Shown: positions 6,754-7,942 of the stretch, in pieces | How the letters are laid out: every line of letters begins with the position of its first letter | Numbering within the stretch: position 1 is the first letter of the stretch | Assembly (NCBI RefSeq): GCF_052089425.1 | Contig: NZ_JBQCZW010000059.1 | Location: 1-7,942, forward strand | From: Ancrocorticia sp052089425 | Lineage (GTDB): Bacteria > Actinomycetota > Actinomycetes > Actinomycetales > Actinomycetaceae | DNA length: 7,942 nucleotides | Reading direction: 5' to 3' | Position numbers and translations under genes: made by a program | Notes under the pieces: model-generated | What the model was told of the DNA's origin: nothing | The model's database searches: none | Seen by the model: only the letters and a program-made list of their open reading frames with translations

Positions 6754-7667
6754 CTATTTCGGGCGATACGCGGTAATCGTGGTTTCCTCGTCCAGAACCT
6801 CAACAGCCAAGAGCGTGTCCGGGGTGATGATCGGCCGTTGTCAGTTCACCCGTCACATTATCGAGGATCTGACAATTCTGCCGTGTGCAGTAGAGGGTCT
6901 TCACGGCATTCTCCGACACAACGCTGACCGGCATAGCCAATTGTTCGGAGGATGGGAAATCAACTTCCTGAGTCCAGAGCTCCTGAAGTTCGCCATCGTA
7001 GCCAGCGCAATCGAACGTCTTCGCTGTGACCGTGCATGCCACCGCCAAATCGCTGCCGAAAACAGTCACGGCGGCGCGATCTTGAGGATCGGTGCTCCAC
7101 GGGGTAGTGACCGCTTTGCCGGACGTAATGTCATTCAAGGCGCTAACGCTGACGAAATTGTTCCCGAGAATACCGTTGTTCATCGTGTTGTAGTTATCGG
7201 CGAAGTAGGTCCATTCACCAGTCCACAGTTGTTTCGGTTCCTGACCGGAAATATCCCAAGTAGTCACCTGCGCTTGGTCCGGGCTGAACTGGTCCGCCTG
7301 CACGAGGACCATGTAGGTATCGGAGGTGTAACAGGGCATCGTGCTCCGTGGCATCAACCGTGATGGCCCATTGCTCGTGCGTGCCGTTTGCGAACGAATC
7401 ACTTGGCGTGGACTGGGCGGAGGTGCCCGGAGAATCGCGGTTGCCTAGGAGCCACCAGATGAGGGCGGCCACCGCGGCGGCCACTATGAGCGCTAGGAGC
7501 GTCACAACGATCGCCTTCTTGCGCGACTTCCTTCGCGGGGGAGGTGGCTGCATGCCCTGCCAGGGCTGGGGCGGATACGGCTGGTAAGGCTGCCCGGTGT
7601 ATTGCGGGTTCTCGGGGCCATAGGCTCCATTGCCCGAATTGGCGGCGTTATGTGGCGGCATCGTCAT
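6754..7667 (-). pseudogene. Frameshifted membrane-anchored PQQ/beta-propeller-like protein
   Basis: Three consecutive reading frames join into one protein of about 303 residues. Frame one (7667 to about 7340) gives a Pro/Gln/Tyr-rich cytoplasmic tail, a basic RRKSRKK stop and one membrane helix at about 52-75 (ALIVAAAVAALIWWLLG), then an outside Ser/Thr-rich stretch ending WAITVDATEHDA. Frame two (about 7339 to 6832) continues CYTSDTYMVLVQADQ and carries repeated Trp/Thr/Gly blades (VTTWDISG, LWTGEWTYF, LWTQEVDF) like a PQQ-type propeller. Frame three (6831 to 6754) reads IITPDTLLAVEVLDEETTI and ends TAYRPK-stop. Both switches are +1, and removing one base at each makes the whole span divisible by three. 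Possible starts are GTG 7682, ATG 7667 and ATG 7661; none has a good Shine-Dalgarno. The function is unknown; such single-pass proteins are common in actinobacteria. Two assembly errors rather than true mutations remain possible. Confidence 0.7.
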
Positions 7668-7883
7668 GGCGTAAGGGCACACTAACTCTGTGGCTCGTGA
7701 AGATGCGGTTCCGGGGTCCTGACTGCTTGCCAGATCGGCTCGCCAGGATCAGTTAGTCGCGCTACGCCGCACGATCAGTGCGATGAGTTCTCTGCTGTAT
7801 CCGATGGCCGCGGCGAGAGAAGGCCCCCTGTGTCCGACGGCGCCCTCTTGCCTGTGCTCAGCCGCGAGTTACAATCCGGATCG
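7668..7883. other. Divergent intergenic region
   Basis: This roughly 200-bp stretch lies between the - strand frameshifted gene and the rightward repeat-bearing ORF. It holds the 15-bp inverted repeat CGCAC-GATCA-GTGCG (7768-7782), a possible operator or small hairpin, and the rightward promoter listed separately. For the leftward gene only a weak TAGTGT (7684-7679, - strand), 11 nt before ATG 7667, resembles a -10. No ORF or tRNA was seen. Confidence 0.5.
7848..7875 (+). promoter_or_regulatory. Rightward sigma-70-type promoter
   Basis: TTGCCT (7848-7853) and TACAAT (7870-7875) are separated by 16 bp and match the -35 and -10 consensus at four and five of six positions. The first ATG of the repeat ORF lies 8 nt after the -10, so the transcript would begin at or just before that ATG. 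This is one of the best promoter matches in the window. Confidence 0.6.
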
Positions 7884-7942
7884 ATGGACGGTATGGACGG
7901 TATGGACGGTATGGACGGTATGGACGGTATGGACGGTATGGA
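7884..7942 (+). CDS. Start of a possible leaderless gene encoding Met-Asp-Gly repeats, runs off window
   Basis: An open frame begins at ATG 7884 and reads Met-Asp-Gly six times plus ATG GA before the window ends. It has no Shine-Dalgarno, but the good -10 box 8 nt upstream fits a leaderless start. Each repeat carries an in-frame ATG, so initiation could occur at several points. With only 19 codons visible and all of them repeat, coding potential cannot be judged. The run could instead be a noncoding microsatellite or an assembly-edge artefact. Confidence 0.35.
   Translation, partial: MDGMDGMDGMDGMDGMDGM
7884..7942. repeat. Tandem 9-bp repeat, six full copies plus five bases
   Basis: The unit ATGGACGGT is repeated perfectly from 7884 to the window edge with no sequence variation among copies. 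Its length is a multiple of three, so gain or loss of copies would not shift a reading frame. Perfect identity suggests recent expansion by slippage. The full copy number is unknown because the array continues past the end. Confidence 0.95.

Noticed and set aside
5235..6803. A longer scrB product starting at 6803
   Set aside because: The extra 29 residues are not GH32-like and overlap the coherent third-frame remnant of the upstream gene; the promoter-like box before GTG 6716 fits a shorter product.
7741..7800. Possible tRNA or structured RNA in the divergent region
   Set aside because: No acceptor or T-arm pattern could be assembled; only a 5-bp stem (7768-7782) is present.

Overview
The window looks like chromosomal DNA of an actinobacterium of moderate GC content, possibly in or near the Actinomycetaceae. 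This is inferred from three things: the sucrose EIIBCA permease sits beside a GH32 sucrose-6-phosphate hydrolase, as in Corynebacterium and Bifidobacterium; at least two starts look leaderless, with a -10 box 6-8 nt before the start codon; and GTG starts are used. I see no mobile element, CRISPR array, rRNA or tRNA. Species-level identity cannot be read from the sequence.

Left part, + strand (1-1218): the 3' end of an aspartase (aspA-like), whose small C-terminal domain is cut short by a stop codon, followed 54 bp later by a HAD-family phosphatase.

Sulfur module, + strand (1219-3062): a 343-bp gap holds a short ORF rich in Cys and Met with a good Shine-Dalgarno, set inside inverted and direct repeats that could form alternative RNA hairpins. 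It looks like a cysteine-sensing attenuation leader. Downstream are a YeeE/YedE-family thiosulfate importer (TsuA) and a TusA-like sulfurtransferase (TsuB/YeeD). Together they would import thiosulfate and pass its sulfur on to cysteine synthesis. A strong hairpin terminator separates this module from the convergent sucrose genes.

Sucrose module, - strand (6716 down to 3091): scrB, apparently read from a leaderless promoter, then a 122-bp gap with a LacI-type operator candidate, then a full EIIBCA PTS permease. The permease would import and phosphorylate sucrose, and ScrB would cleave sucrose-6-phosphate to glucose-6-phosphate and fructose.

Right part (6754-7942): a - strand gene for a membrane-anchored, proline-rich, PQQ/beta-propeller-like protein is split by two apparent +1 frameshifts. 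Across a divergent intergenic region a good promoter (TTGCCT-16-TACAAT) points rightward at a run of 9-bp repeats (ATG GAC GGT, Met-Asp-Gly). The run begins 8 nt after the -10 box and leaves the window, so it may be a leaderless gene that opens with a tandem array of start codons.
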